Of a DNA stretch of 5,108 nucleotides, positions 1-5,108 are shown piece after piece. Location of the stretch: positions 1-5,108 of the forward strand of contig DVOF01000192.1 in NCBI GenBank assembly GCA_018713805.1, read 5' to 3'. This DNA comes from Candidatus Aphodoplasma excrementigallinarum. GTDB taxonomy: Bacteria; Bacillota; Clostridia; UBA1381; UMGS1253. A program made the position numbers and the translations under genes. Positions within the stretch are counted from its first letter, which is position 1; every line of letters begins with the position of its first letter. Below the pieces are notes generated by a model. It had not been told where the DNA came from, searched no databases, and saw only the letters and a program-made list of their open reading frames with translations.

Positions 1-575
1 AGAGCTACACGACGCTTCAGGGGCCTAAAACAACCTCCCTTTCCGAGTTACGCCGTTCCCTTGTGGCAAATCATCCGAAAATGGGCCCGTTATATGCCCA
101 GGAAACGCTTTGGACCGGCAATGTTTATGCACATCCGCCCTATACGGATACCGAGCTGCGCCGAAATGCATACGTGATCGCATTGTCGGCCGCTGCGTTG
201 AATTACGGCGATATGGATGGCGATTCATCCTCCGGTTTTAGTGGACAGCCCGAGCTTGCGCGGCGGGTTCAAAGGAGACACGATATTGTAAAATCGGTAT
301 GGGATCAGGTGTCGCGTTTCCCTTACTATTTGATGAGGCCGGATGATACGGTAGCTACACAGGCATATGCGCTCACGGATGAAACAAAGCAGCGCTGTCT
401 GTTGTTTGTGTGTCAGCAGACCTCTATCCAACTTAATTTGTGCGAAGATGCAGCGTATGACGCTGTCCTGGTTCGGACTGACTGCGTGCAGCCAGATATT
501 TACATGATCGTGCATAAAGAGTTAAAGTTTCCGGATATAGGGGATTGGTTGGTTTATTTTCAGATACGGACGTGA
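1..575 (+). CDS. 3' end of a possible glycoside-hydrolase-like protein (DUF4038/DUF5060-type), partial
   Basis: The reading frame is open from the left edge (first full codon at 3) to a TGA at 573-575, giving 190 visible residues, so the true start is outside the window. A GTG at 63 is in frame, but the sequence before it reads as normal protein and there is no ribosome binding site, so I treat the gene as 5'-truncated by the window. Visible features are a segment with YAQETLWTGN (residues 31-40), TDTELRRNAYVIALS (48-62), GDMDGDSSSGFSG (69-81) and RRHDIVKSVWD (91-101), followed by a beta-rich tail (about 120-190) ending in DWLVYF. From memory this pattern resembles the end of a TIM-barrel carbohydrate-active protein plus its small C-terminal beta-sandwich ('putative collagen-binding') domain. 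The family call is uncertain; that it is a real coding region is well supported by length and composition. It is followed by a terminator, so it is transcriptionally separate from spoIIIA. Confidence 0.6.
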   Translation, partial: SYTTLQGPKTTSLSELRRSLVANHPKMGPLYAQETLWTGNVYAHPPYTDTELRRNAYVIALSAAALNYGDMDGDSSSGFSGQPELARRVQRRHDIVKSVWDQVSRFPYYLMRPDDTVATQAYALTDETKQRCLLFVCQQTSIQLNLCEDAAYDAVLVRTDCVQPDIYMIVHKELKFPDIGDWLVYFQIRT

Positions 576-630
576 AATGCATTGTTCACAGAGCGATGCA
601 TGGACTGAAAACAAAAATGAATTTTAAAAC

Positions 631-675
631 AAGTGTCTGACATGGCTATTTTGCTCTGTCGGACATTTTTTATTT
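631..675 (+). terminator. Rho-independent terminator after the upstream gene
   Basis: Inverted repeat TGTCTGACA (634-642) and TGTCGGACA (657-665) form a 9-bp stem with one G-T wobble, extendable by A-A-G (631-633) pairing with the T run. The loop is 14 nt, larger than usual. A run of six T (666-671) and a further T-rich stretch follow. It lies about 55 bases after the upstream stop codon and 15 bases before the sigma-E -35 element, so it insulates spoIIIA from readthrough. Confidence 0.8.
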
Positions 676-689
676 AACACTATTTTTTG

Positions 690-718
690 TCATAAACCAA
701 TAGGGACAAACATACAAT
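690..718 (+). promoter_or_regulatory. Sigma-E promoter of the spoIIIA operon
   Basis: The -10 element CATACAAT (711-718) matches the full sigma-E consensus CATACAMT. The -35 element TCATAAA (690-696) matches KMATATT at five of seven positions, and the spacer is 14 bp, in the normal range for sigma-E. Transcription would start near 725, leaving a leader of about 60 nt before spoIIIAA. Sigma-E control of spoIIIA is established in B. subtilis, so position and sequence agree. Confidence 0.85.
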
Positions 719-773
719 GAAGTAACAAAAGCAAAAGGACAGGCATAAAACGATACCGTGCCTTCCGGAAAGA

Positions 774-782
774 AAAGGTGAT
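774..782 (+). promoter_or_regulatory. Ribosome binding site that decides the spoIIIAA start
   Basis: AAAGGTGAT contains AGGTGAT (776-782), a seven-base perfect complement of the 16S 3' end. It sits four bases before ATG 787. The in-frame GTG at 778-780 lies inside this site and has only a weak GGAAAG (767-772) ahead of it, so ATG 787 is the better start. Confidence 0.7.
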
Positions 783-786
783 AGAA

Positions 787-1749
787 ATGTATATTGCTGC
801 GCCAGCAAGGCTTCATAGCAACAGCCCGCTGTTATCCTGCATGAGCGAGCGCATACAGCAGCTGTTGAAACATATTGACTTTACCGCACTGGAGGAGGTG
901 CGCCTCCGCAGGGGGCGGCCCCTGCTGCTTGACTTTGGTACACAGCAGCAATTTATCACGCCTGCGGGACGGCTATGCCAACAGGAGGGCGCGGGCTATG
1001 TCGTGACAGAGGCTGACATCGAGCGTTCACTCGTGCTTGCCTGCGGCGGAAGCGTCTACGCCTGCCAGGAACAGCTCCGGCACGGGTATGTAACCGTAAA
1101 TGGCGGGAACCGGATCGGCATTACGGGGAGCGCCGTTCTGGAGAACGGCGAAATCCGCTCACTAAAGGAAATCTCAGGGATGAGCTACCGTTTTGCACGG
1201 CAGGTACGCGGTGCGGCAGACCAAATTATTGACAGCGTGCTGCGCGGCGGTGAGCTCCACAGCACGCTGATTGTGTCGCCGCCTGGGTGCGGGAAAACGA
1301 CCCTCCTGCGCGACCTGGCGCGCCAGATTTCCACGAGGGGCTATAAAAGTGTCATTATCGACGAGCGCAGTGAGCTTGCCGCAATGGCGGGCGGCGTGTG
1401 CGGCTACGACGTGGGTGTGCGCACCGACGTACTCGACGCCTGTCCAAAGGCGGCAGGTATGATGATGGCGGTGCGGAGCATGTCGCCGCAGGCCGTGGTC
1501 ACCGACGAGATTGGAAGCGAGGAGGATGTCGAGGCGATTCGTTCCGCCCTGCGGTGCGGCGTGTGTGTCATCGCAAGCGCACATGCCAAAAGCGCAGCCG
1601 CCCTGTACCGAACCGGCGGGCGGGAGCTGTGCGCGCTGTTTGATGTATTCATAACGCTCAGCAAGCGCCGCGGCAGCGGAACGGTGGAGGAAGTGTGCAG
1701 CCTTGACAGCCTTTGTGCTTGCGACGGCGGGGAGAAGAAGATATGCTGA
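787..1749 (+). CDS. spoIIIAA: Stage III sporulation protein AA, secretion-type ATPase
   Basis: SpoIIIAA is the cytoplasmic AAA-type ATPase of the SpoIIIA-SpoIIQ channel, related to type II and type IV secretion ATPases, and is thought to power the complex at the mother-cell face of the forespore membrane. The protein is 320 residues from ATG 787. Visible signatures: EEVRLRRGRPL (about 36-46) near the N-terminus; NGGNRIGITGSAV (105-117); Walker A SPPGCGKTT (164-172) followed by LLRDLAR; IIDERSELA (190-198); the family stretch DVLDACPKAAGM (214-225) and RSMSPQAVVTDEIGSEED (230-247), which contains the Walker B acidic residues; and IASAHA (262-267). All catalytic motifs look intact. An upstream in-frame GTG (778) would add three residues but falls inside the Shine-Dalgarno sequence. 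The stop overlaps the spoIIIAB start by seven bases, implying translational coupling. It is the first gene after the sigma-E promoter. Confidence 0.97.
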   Translation: MYIAAPARLHSNSPLLSCMSERIQQLLKHIDFTALEEVRLRRGRPLLLDFGTQQQFITPAGRLCQQEGAGYVVTEADIERSLVLACGGSVYACQEQLRHGYVTVNGGNRIGITGSAVLENGEIRSLKEISGMSYRFARQVRGAADQIIDSVLRGGELHSTLIVSPPGCGKTTLLRDLARQISTRGYKSVIIDERSELAAMAGGVCGYDVGVRTDVLDACPKAAGMMMAVRSMSPQAVVTDEIGSEEDVEAIRSALRCGVCVIASAHAKSAAALYRTGGRELCALFDVFITLSKRRGSGTVEEVCSLDSLCACDGGEKKIC

Positions 1750-2255
1750 AAATAATTGGGATCATCCTCATTGTCGCCGCAACGACAAAAATTGGATTTC
1801 TGTTTGCGGCCCGGCTTGAGCGGCGCAAAAACGCCCTGATTTCGTTCAAGGACGCGCTGTCGCTGTTGGAAAGCGAGATTGGCTTTGTCCAAAACTCGCT
1901 GGCAAAGGCTTTTTTTAACATTGGAAACACCATTACAAAGCCTGTGGGCGCATTTTTCCTTGACATACATGAGCGGGTCATGCAGGGCTGCGACACGGGA
2001 CAGGCATGGGAGGAAGCGCTGACACGCCACCGGCAGGCGCTCTGCCTGACCGATGCAGACGTCCAGACGCTGCGCTCGTTTGCGGCCCGGCTCGGCAAGT
2101 CGGACGTGGAAAATGAATTGAAGAACATCTACAATACGACCGTCAGCCTGAACATGCTGATTGCAAACGCAAAAAACACATGCGATACGAACAAAAGGGT
2201 GTATCAAAGCGCGGGGGTGCTTTGCGGCGTGCTGATCGCTGTACTTTTGATTTAG
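1743..2255 (+). CDS. spoIIIAB: Stage III sporulation protein AB
   Basis: SpoIIIAB is a membrane protein whose cytoplasmic part is structurally like the type II secretion platform protein GspF; it probably anchors the SpoIIIAA ATPase to the channel. The predicted product is 170 residues, the usual family length (171 in B. subtilis). It has an N-terminal membrane segment (about 4-22), a helical cytoplasmic region with LSLLESEIGFVQNSLAKAF (39-57, the conserved region normally containing an E-x-E-I motif) and RLGKSDVENELKNI (116-129), and a C-terminal membrane segment (about 154-170) that ends the protein. I chose ATG 1743 because GGGGAG (1729-1734) lies eight bases upstream and the start overlaps the spoIIIAA stop by seven bases; an earlier in-frame start would add unlike sequence (MCLRRRGEED) encoded within spoIIIAA. 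Confidence 0.95.
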   Translation: MLKIIGIILIVAATTKIGFLFAARLERRKNALISFKDALSLLESEIGFVQNSLAKAFFNIGNTITKPVGAFFLDIHERVMQGCDTGQAWEEALTRHRQALCLTDADVQTLRSFAARLGKSDVENELKNIYNTTVSLNMLIANAKNTCDTNKRVYQSAGVLCGVLIAVLLI

Positions 2256-2267
2256 GGGGCAAAAGAT

Positions 2268-2462
2268 ATGGGAGTTGACTTGATTTTCCAGATAGCTGCG
2301 ATCGGCATTATTGTTGCCGTGCTCAACCAGCTTCTGATCCGTTCCGGCAGGGAGGAACAGGCCATGCTGACGACGCTGGCCGGGCTGATCGTCGTACTGT
2401 TTATGATCATTGGGCAGATCAGCACGCTGTTTGATACGATCAAAAGCGTGTTCAGCCTGTAG
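2268..2462 (+). CDS. spoIIIAC: Stage III sporulation protein AC
   Basis: SpoIIIAC is a very small integral membrane protein of the SpoIIIA complex, with two membrane segments and similarity in layout to export-apparatus subunits. The product is 64 residues (68 in B. subtilis). The sequence is strongly typical: GVDLIFQIAAIGIIVAVLNQ (2-21, first membrane helix), GREEQAMLTTLAGLIVVL (27-44, conserved loop and start of the second helix) and a short tail ending in SVFSL. AGGGGG (2254-2259), overlapping the spoIIIAB stop, is the ribosome binding site, eight bases before ATG. The gap to spoIIIAB is 12 bases and to spoIIIAD 11 bases, so it is in the same transcript. Confidence 0.96.
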   Translation: MGVDLIFQIAAIGIIVAVLNQLLIRSGREEQAMLTTLAGLIVVLFMIIGQISTLFDTIKSVFSL

Positions 2463-2473
2463 CGGGGGAAGAA

Positions 2474-2860
2474 ATGGATATCATACAGGTAGTGGTGATC
2501 GGGATTATTGGCACAATCCTGACCATCATGGTAAAACAGTACAAGCCCGAGATTGCGGCGGTGCTTGCGCTTGCAACCGGGATTCTGATTTTGTTTTTCG
2601 GGTTTTCCGCCCTGCAAAGCGCGCTCGACCGCGTCTTTGCCATTGCAAACGCTTACAATATCAATACGGCGTATATCGGCACCGTCGTCCGGATCATTGC
2701 AATCGCATACATCTGCCAGTTTGCTTCGGATTTGTGCCGCGACAGCGGACAGGCTGCCATCGCCTCCAAGATCGAGCTATGTGCAAAGATTTTGATTTTG
2801 CTCTACTCGCTTCCGGTGGTGGAGGCGCTTTTATCGCTGGTCGTTTCAATCCTGCCGTAA
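2474..2860 (+). CDS. spoIIIAD: Stage III sporulation protein AD
   Basis: SpoIIIAD is a polytopic membrane component of the forespore channel, thought to work with SpoIIIAC and AE in the export-gate-like core. The product is 128 residues (133 in B. subtilis). Four membrane segments can be seen at about 3-20, 27-45, 65-82 and 102-125. The best signature is IAYICQFASDLCRDSGQ (77-93) followed by AIASKIELCAK (95-105), which is strongly conserved in the family; the protein ends with the typical ILP. Ribosome binding site GGGGGAAG (2464-2471) precedes the ATG directly. The gap to spoIIIAE is 13 bases. Confidence 0.96.
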   Translation: MDIIQVVVIGIIGTILTIMVKQYKPEIAAVLALATGILILFFGFSALQSALDRVFAIANAYNINTAYIGTVVRIIAIAYICQFASDLCRDSGQAAIASKIELCAKILILLYSLPVVEALLSLVVSILP

Positions 2861-2873
2861 AGGGGTCTTACTG

Positions 2874-4037
2874 ATGAAAAAATTTTTATGGGTGGTTTTG
2901 TGTTTATCCCTGATGCTGCCGTGTCTGGCCGTCAATGGCACAGAGCCGGACGGCGGCGCGGCAGTATACGACGTGGAGGCGGAAGTCGAAAGCTACGGCC
3001 TTGACGCGCTCGACGGCTATACCGGGGAGGCGGAGGACTATTTTACCAATGGGGCAAGCTTTTCCGACACGGTGCTCGCGCTTGCGACAGGGCAGGAGGT
3101 TCTGGATGCAAGAAGTATTCTGCATTTGATTGTGCAGGGATTGTTTGGAGAGGGGTTCGACTGTATGGCGCTGCTGTTGAGCGTCATTGCGATCTCCGTT
3201 TTATTTTCCCTGCTGAATAATATGAAAAGCAGCTTTAACCAGGAAACGGTGAGCGAAATCGCGTTTTTTGTCTGCTATCTGATTTTGGCGGCGCTGATTG
3301 TGCAGGCATTTGGCAGCGCGGCGCGGCTTGTGACCAGCACGGTCAAATCCGCGTCCGTTTTCATCAACGCGCTTGCGCCCGTACTGATGACCATGCTCGT
3401 CACGAGCGGCGGCATTGTGAGCGCAGCGGCAGTCAACCCAATCATCCTGCTTGCGGCGCAGCTTACCGCCACAGTCGTGGAACGGCTGCTGATGCCGCTT
3501 CTCTACAGCAGCGCGGCGCTCTATCTCGTAAGCGAAATCAACGAAACGATCCGGGTCGTCAAGTTTGCCGACTTTTTGAAAAAAACGGTCAAATGGGCGC
3601 TCTGCCTGATTTTGACCGTATTTGCCGGGATACTGGCCATCCAGGGGTTTTGCAGCGTGCCGATGGACGGCGCGGCGGCAAAAGCGGCCAAGTACGTCGT
3701 TGGGACGGCGGTCCCGGTCGTGGGGAGCATCCTCTCCGACACGGTGGAAACGGTGGCCGGCTGCTCCCTGGTGGTAAAAAATGCGACGGGTGCGGCGGGG
3801 ATGATCGCCGTGCTGATTATTGCGACGGCGCCGGTTCTGCGGCTGCTGGCCGTGTGCGCGGTCTTTCACATCGGCGCGGCGGTCATCGAGCCGATTGCGG
3901 ATAAACGGATTGCAAACGTCATGTCGAACATCGCGTCCGTAACGTCGCTGATGGCGGCAATTGTAATCACCGTTGCGCTGCTGTTTCTGATTTGCATCGG
4001 CATGGTAATGTGCATTGGTTCCCCGGCGGCGGGATAA
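2874..4037 (+). CDS. spoIIIAE: Stage III sporulation protein AE
   Basis: SpoIIIAE is the largest membrane subunit of the SpoIIIA complex and belongs to the putative export-gate core. The product is 387 residues (399 in B. subtilis). It begins with a likely signal peptide: MKK, a hydrophobic core (4-17) and a possible cleavage site after PCLA (16-19). A negatively charged extracytoplasmic region rich in Asp, Glu and Gly follows (about 20-90). The rest is mostly membrane helices, at about 97-115, 128-148, 161-177, 183-200, 205-221, 240-257, 308-334 and 358-383. Recognisable stretches include NETIRVVKFADFLKKTVKW (223-241) and GAAAKAAKYVVGTAVPVVGS (266-285), which are typical of the family. Start ATG 2874 has an AAAGGGG ribosome binding site (2859-2865) eight bases upstream. 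The GC-rich codon use produces long antisense open frames here that are not genes. Confidence 0.96.
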   Translation: MKKFLWVVLCLSLMLPCLAVNGTEPDGGAAVYDVEAEVESYGLDALDGYTGEAEDYFTNGASFSDTVLALATGQEVLDARSILHLIVQGLFGEGFDCMALLLSVIAISVLFSLLNNMKSSFNQETVSEIAFFVCYLILAALIVQAFGSAARLVTSTVKSASVFINALAPVLMTMLVTSGGIVSAAAVNPIILLAAQLTATVVERLLMPLLYSSAALYLVSEINETIRVVKFADFLKKTVKWALCLILTVFAGILAIQGFCSVPMDGAAAKAAKYVVGTAVPVVGSILSDTVETVAGCSLVVKNATGAAGMIAVLIIATAPVLRLLAVCAVFHIGAAVIEPIADKRIANVMSNIASVTSLMAAIVITVALLFLICIGMVMCIGSPAAG

Positions 4038-4052
4038 GATGGAGGTGAAGCA

Positions 4053-4532
4053 ATGGCGGAATATATCAGTTCCTTTACGATAACGGTGGTCTGCGTCATA
4101 TTGCTGAGCTTTATCCTGCGTGCGCTGATGCCGCGCTCTGCGCTGGAAAAGTATGTGAATTTTATCATCGGTATCCTCGTGACGATTACGCTGGTGGGTT
4201 CATTTACCGGAGCGCCGCAGCTCGACTTTGACGAAATCGTGAGCGCGGATACCTCGGACGCGCTCACAAAGGAGAACGCCGCGGTTCTGTACAACGAAAA
4301 AATCACGGACAGCTTCCGGGCAAATTTGGAGCAGAGCGTCAGCGGGTATGTGCAGTCGGCCTATGGCACGGAATGTGATACGGATGTAATGCTCACAGTG
4401 GATGGGGATGGTAAAACCGCCGGGATTGACGGCGTATATATCCGCATGTACGGCATTGCAGATGCAGCGGCAGTCCGGCAGGGCGTTTCCTCCCAGTTTG
4501 GAATTCCGGCCGACGCAGTCCACATAGAATAA
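4053..4532 (+). CDS. spoIIIAF: Stage III sporulation protein AF
   Basis: SpoIIIAF is a bitopic or hairpin membrane protein with a ring-building-motif domain in the space between the mother cell and forespore membranes. The product is 159 residues, shorter than the B. subtilis protein (206). Two N-terminal membrane segments are visible (about 7-25 and 34-52), separated by RALMPRSALEKYVNF (23-37), the typical loop. A linker (about 55-95) precedes a C-terminal alpha/beta domain (about 100-159) with VMLTVDGDG, GVYIRMYG and a final IPADAVHIE strand, which fits the ring-building fold. The start is fixed by a strong ribosome binding site GGAGGTGA (4041-4048) four bases before ATG 4053. The gap to spoIIIAE is 15 bases and to spoIIIAG 18 bases. 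The identification rests on operon position as well as sequence, as this family is weakly conserved. Confidence 0.93.
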   Translation: MAEYISSFTITVVCVILLSFILRALMPRSALEKYVNFIIGILVTITLVGSFTGAPQLDFDEIVSADTSDALTKENAAVLYNEKITDSFRANLEQSVSGYVQSAYGTECDTDVMLTVDGDGKTAGIDGVYIRMYGIADAAAVRQGVSSQFGIPADAVHIE

Positions 4533-4534
4533 AC

Positions 4535-4542
4535 AAAGGAGG
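4535..4542 (+). promoter_or_regulatory. Ribosome binding site supporting the GTG start of spoIIIAG
   Basis: AAAGGAGG lies directly after the spoIIIAF stop and eight bases before GTG 4551. The next in-frame ATG (4596) falls just before the membrane helix, lacks such a site and would remove the charged cytoplasmic N-terminus, so GTG is the start. Confidence 0.8.
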
Positions 4543-4550
4543 CGGCATAG

Positions 4551-5093
4551 GTGGGAGTTGAAAAAATAAAACAGCTTTTTGGGAAAAACAAGCATATGCA
4601 GGGCATTTACATAATATTAATTATAGGAGTCGCAATCCTGCTTTTTACAAGTTCCTTTTTTGGCCGGGACGGGGCAAAGACGGCAAAGGAGGATACGGTG
4701 CAGGTCAGCAGCGCGGTTGGGAAAGAGCTGCAAACTGAGCTGGCGGACATTTTGTCCCAGATCGCGGGGGCAGGGGAGGTCAGCGTGATGATTACCTACG
4801 AGGGGACGGGCGAAAAGTATTATGCTGCGGACGTAACGAGTGAAAGCACAAACAGCAGCGACGCCGCCGGACAGGAAACATCGCGCGAGCAGGAATCGGC
4901 CAAGCAGAGCACAAAGCTGATTACACCGTCGAATGAGCCTGTGCTGACAAAAGAAAACTATCCGAAGGTCCAGGGGGTGATTGTCGTATGCGACGGCGCG
5001 CGCGATGCGCAGGTCAGGCAGGATATTACAAGCGCAGTCCGCGCGGCCTTAGATGTTGCAGACCATAAAATCAGCGTTTTTGCAAGAAATTAG
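4551..5093 (+). CDS. spoIIIAG: Stage III sporulation protein AG
   Basis: SpoIIIAG forms the large ring of the SpoIIIA-SpoIIQ channel in the intermembrane space. The product is 180 residues (229 in B. subtilis), starting at GTG 4551. It has a short cytoplasmic N-terminus (VEKIKQLFGKNKH), one membrane helix (about 19-36), and a ring-building domain split by an insertion. The first part is LADILSQIAGAGEVSVMITYE (64-84, shown here in two blocks: LADILSQIAG and AGEVSVMITYE). The insertion (about 85-135) is Ser/Thr/Glu/Gln-rich and corresponds in position to the region that makes the beta-triangle in the B. subtilis ring. The final part has YPKVQGVIVVCDGARD (137-152) and a helix plus DHKISVF (171-177), both typical of the family. 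The stop is TAG 5091-5093. spoIIIAH is expected next, outside the window. Confidence 0.95.
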   Translation: MGVEKIKQLFGKNKHMQGIYIILIIGVAILLFTSSFFGRDGAKTAKEDTVQVSSAVGKELQTELADILSQIAGAGEVSVMITYEGTGEKYYAADVTSESTNSSDAAGQETSREQESAKQSTKLITPSNEPVLTKENYPKVQGVIVVCDGARDAQVRQDITSAVRAALDVADHKISVFARN

Positions 5094-5108
5094 AAATTGG
5101 CGTCTGTA

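Noticed and set aside
577..601. Inverted repeat ATGCAT (577-582) and ATGCAT (596-601)
   Set aside because: Each copy is only a six-base palindrome, with a 13-base gap, no extension of the stem and no T run. It could be chance; the convincing terminator is at 631-675.
726..786. A possible riboswitch or leader RNA in the spoIIIA 5' UTR
   Set aside because: The leader is only about 60 nt and shows no stable hairpin beyond the small palindrome TTCCGGAA (763-770), which cannot form a loop by itself.
1404..2207. A 267-codon open frame on the minus strand
   Set aside because: It spans parts of spoIIIAA and spoIIIAB, both of which have clear family motifs on the + strand; its translation is low-quality and crosses two genuine genes.
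2410..2874. A 154-codon + strand frame overlapping spoIIIAC and spoIIIAD
   Set aside because: It is a frame-shifted reading of two well-recognised genes, with a Cys/Arg/His-rich product and no family signature.
3201..3869. A 222-codon open frame on the minus strand
   Set aside because: It lies wholly inside spoIIIAE, its translation is rich in Arg, His, Asp and Gln with no recognisable domain, and it has no ribosome binding site. It is a product of GC-biased codons in the real gene.
5094..5108. Start of spoIIIAH
   Set aside because: Only 15 bases follow the spoIIIAG stop, with no ribosome binding site or start codon visible, so the gene cannot be called in this window.

Overview
The window is a nearly complete spoIIIA sporulation operon from an endospore-forming member of the Firmicutes. 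The even spacing of short genes, strong purine-rich ribosome binding sites, moderately high GC in the coding DNA and the divergent, compact SpoIIIAF and SpoIIIAG suggest an anaerobic clostridial lineage (Oscillospiraceae/Ruminococcaceae-like) rather than Bacillus. That placement is inference; the operon identity itself is clear from family motifs.

Layout, all on the + strand. Positions 1-575 hold the 3' end of a gene that enters from the left edge; it resembles the C-terminal part of a glycoside-hydrolase-like protein of the DUF4038/DUF5060 type, but this is tentative. Positions 576-786 are an AT-rich intergenic region. It contains a rho-independent terminator (631-675) and then a near-consensus sigma-E promoter (-35 at 690-696, -10 at 711-718), which marks the operon as mother-cell expressed. 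From 787 to 5093 seven genes follow with almost no space between them: spoIIIAA, AB, AC, AD, AE, AF and AG. spoIIIAH, normally the last gene, would lie just beyond the right edge; only 15 bases remain after spoIIIAG.

How the genes work together (established for Bacillus subtilis): SpoIIIAA to SpoIIIAH are made in the mother cell under sigma-E and assemble in the outer forespore membrane. They join SpoIIQ from the forespore to form a channel or feeding-tube complex related to type II/III secretion and flagellar systems. SpoIIIAA is the cytoplasmic ATPase; SpoIIIAB resembles a T2SS F-type platform protein; SpoIIIAC, AD and AE are polytopic membrane parts; SpoIIIAF, AG and AH carry ring-building domains in the intermembrane space. 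The complex is needed for forespore integrity and late sigma-G activity.

I found no undescribed system. The points most worth a second look are the clear sigma-E promoter with SpoIIID-like boxes around it, the unusual upstream neighbour, and the compact SpoIIIAF and SpoIIIAG.
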